Shown here one piece after another: positions 63,549 through 64,000 of a DNA stretch of 64,000 nt. The notes under the pieces were generated by a model. The model saw nothing but the letters and a program-made list of their open reading frames with translations, was not told the origin of the DNA and ran no database searches. Position 1 is the stretch's first letter, and the number at the start of each line of letters is the position of its first letter. Origin of the DNA: Marinobacter confluentis (GTDB taxonomy: Bacteria; Pseudomonadota; Gammaproteobacteria; Pseudomonadales; Oleiphilaceae); the NCBI RefSeq assembly GCF_004785685.1, contig NZ_SRPF01000001.1:806001-870000 (forward strand), read 5' to 3'. Made by a program: the position numbers and the translations under genes.

Positions 63549-63704
63549 TCAGACGAATTTCCAGAATGGCGTTTTCAGGCGCTGTTCAATGATTTCCGGC
63601 GGATAGCCCACATCCTTGAGCAACCTGGCTTCCTTGGTTAGCACCAGGTGAATAAAGTCCCGTTTTTTGCGCCAACCCTTGTAAACGGACACTGCTTTTT
63701 TCAT
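63549..63704 (-). CDS. 51-aa DUF1127-like small protein
   Basis: Begins MKKAVSVYKGWRKKRDF and ends with TPFWKFV. The middle, TKEARLLKDVGYPPEIIEQRL, matches the DUF1127 pattern (L-x-D-[IV]-G, then an EQ helix). AGGAAAG lies seven bases before the ATG, so it is probably real despite its length. The pattern LKD-x-G, EQ, PFWK is shared with the DUF1127 gene at 48151. Confidence 0.75.
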   Translation of the reverse strand: MKKAVSVYKGWRKKRDFIHLVLTKEARLLKDVGYPPEIIEQRLKTPFWKFV

Positions 63705-63964
63705 GACTTTCTTTCCTGTGAACCCTGAGATTCCGGCGAGGCCGGGAACTGTTTATGTAGCTACCTATTGTATGGAATAGGACCTGCCGCCCCCATACTT
63801 GGATACACCTACGAAGAACTACTAAGCTGCAGATATCACCATCCCGGGCCCTGCCACGCCTTATGCCGCCTTTGACAAACCGCTAATAGAAGATGCCCGT
63901 TCCATGGGTATAGGATGGCCGGACCATGAAGACAAAATGATCCGCCAATCTGAAGGAATATTGC

Positions 63965-64000
63965 ATGACCTATGCGCGAATTGCCGGGACAGGCTCCTAC
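63965..64000 (+). CDS. fabH: Start of a FabH-like beta-ketoacyl-ACP synthase III (partial)
   Basis: Only 12 codons are inside the window: MTYARIAGTGSY, matching the usual opening of FabH (x-x-ARI-x-GTGSYLP). GAAGGA lies upstream at a normal distance. The rest is beyond the window, so the call rests on this short match. The 260 bp before it contain no other gene that I can see. Confidence 0.55.
   Translation, partial: MTYARIAGTGSY

Noticed and set aside
1..64000. CRISPR arrays, rRNA genes and insertion sequences
   Set aside because: I saw no regularly spaced repeats, no rRNA signature and no transposase motif anywhere in the window.

Overview
The window reads as a chromosomal segment of a marine gammaproteobacterium, most likely Marinobacter or a close relative. 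This is inferred from the fairly high G+C content, the gene families (Mqo, DUF4139, acyl carrier protein phosphodiesterase, several c-di-GMP proteins, SelD fused to an oxidoreductase) and the protein sequence style; no database was searched. Genes are densely packed, with many stop/start overlaps and overlapping convergent ends.

Layout. 1-2.4 kb: housekeeping oxidoreductase and methyltransferase, then tRNA-Leu(UAA). 2.43-10.24 kb: an integrated element of about 7.8 kb in that tRNA. It has a TTG-start tyrosine integrase, a hypothetical gene, an AlpA-type regulator, a phage gpA-like HUH replication protein and an AT-richer two-gene cargo. The cargo is a DUF262 protein overlapping an AAA-ATPase/TOPRIM (OLD-like) protein with a C-terminal cold-shock-type domain. 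This pair is the best candidate for an undescribed (anti-phage) system. 10.4-18.1 kb: a GGDEF/EAL protein, an EamA exporter, a DUF192 lipoprotein, a YadGH-like ABC exporter and two hypotheticals. 18.2-25.4 kb: a selenium locus (selenate-type ABC importer with a fused double permease, selenosugar synthase SenB-like protein, SelD fusion), with a histone-H1-like helix-hairpin-helix gene stop/start-coupled to selD. 25.4-35.4 kb: PilZ, GNAT-nitrilase fusion, solute-binding protein, thioesterase-like protein, RecQ, acyltransferase, esterase, TrkH and an outer-membrane barrel. 35.4-43.1 kb: AcpH, a Xre/RES toxin-antitoxin pair, GNAT plus histone-deacetylase-like pair, ATP-grasp protein, VOC protein, retropepsin-like protein, GFA protein and a LysR regulator.

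43.3-49.7 kb is accessory-looking and decaying. It has three lipoprotein or secreted hypotheticals, a HigA remnant, a pirin remnant, an orphan sugar-binding protein, a small DUF1127 protein and a phzF gene with an out-of-frame internal deletion. 49.1-58 kb: a methylguanine methyltransferase, a His-rich Spy-like protein, an ACT protein, a 7TM-EAL protein next to a PilZ-Rossmann fusion, a chemoreceptor and a nitronate monooxygenase pseudogene. 58-64 kb: Mqo, DUF4139, an orphan sugar-binding protein, a peptidoglycan-binding-domain protein, a 51-aa DUF1127-like protein and the first 12 codons of a fabH-like gene cut by the window end.

Genes that probably work together: the selenium importer, SenB and SelD; the DUF262 and ATPase-TOPRIM-CSD pair; the RES toxin and its antitoxin; and the EAL, PilZ and GGDEF proteins through c-di-GMP.
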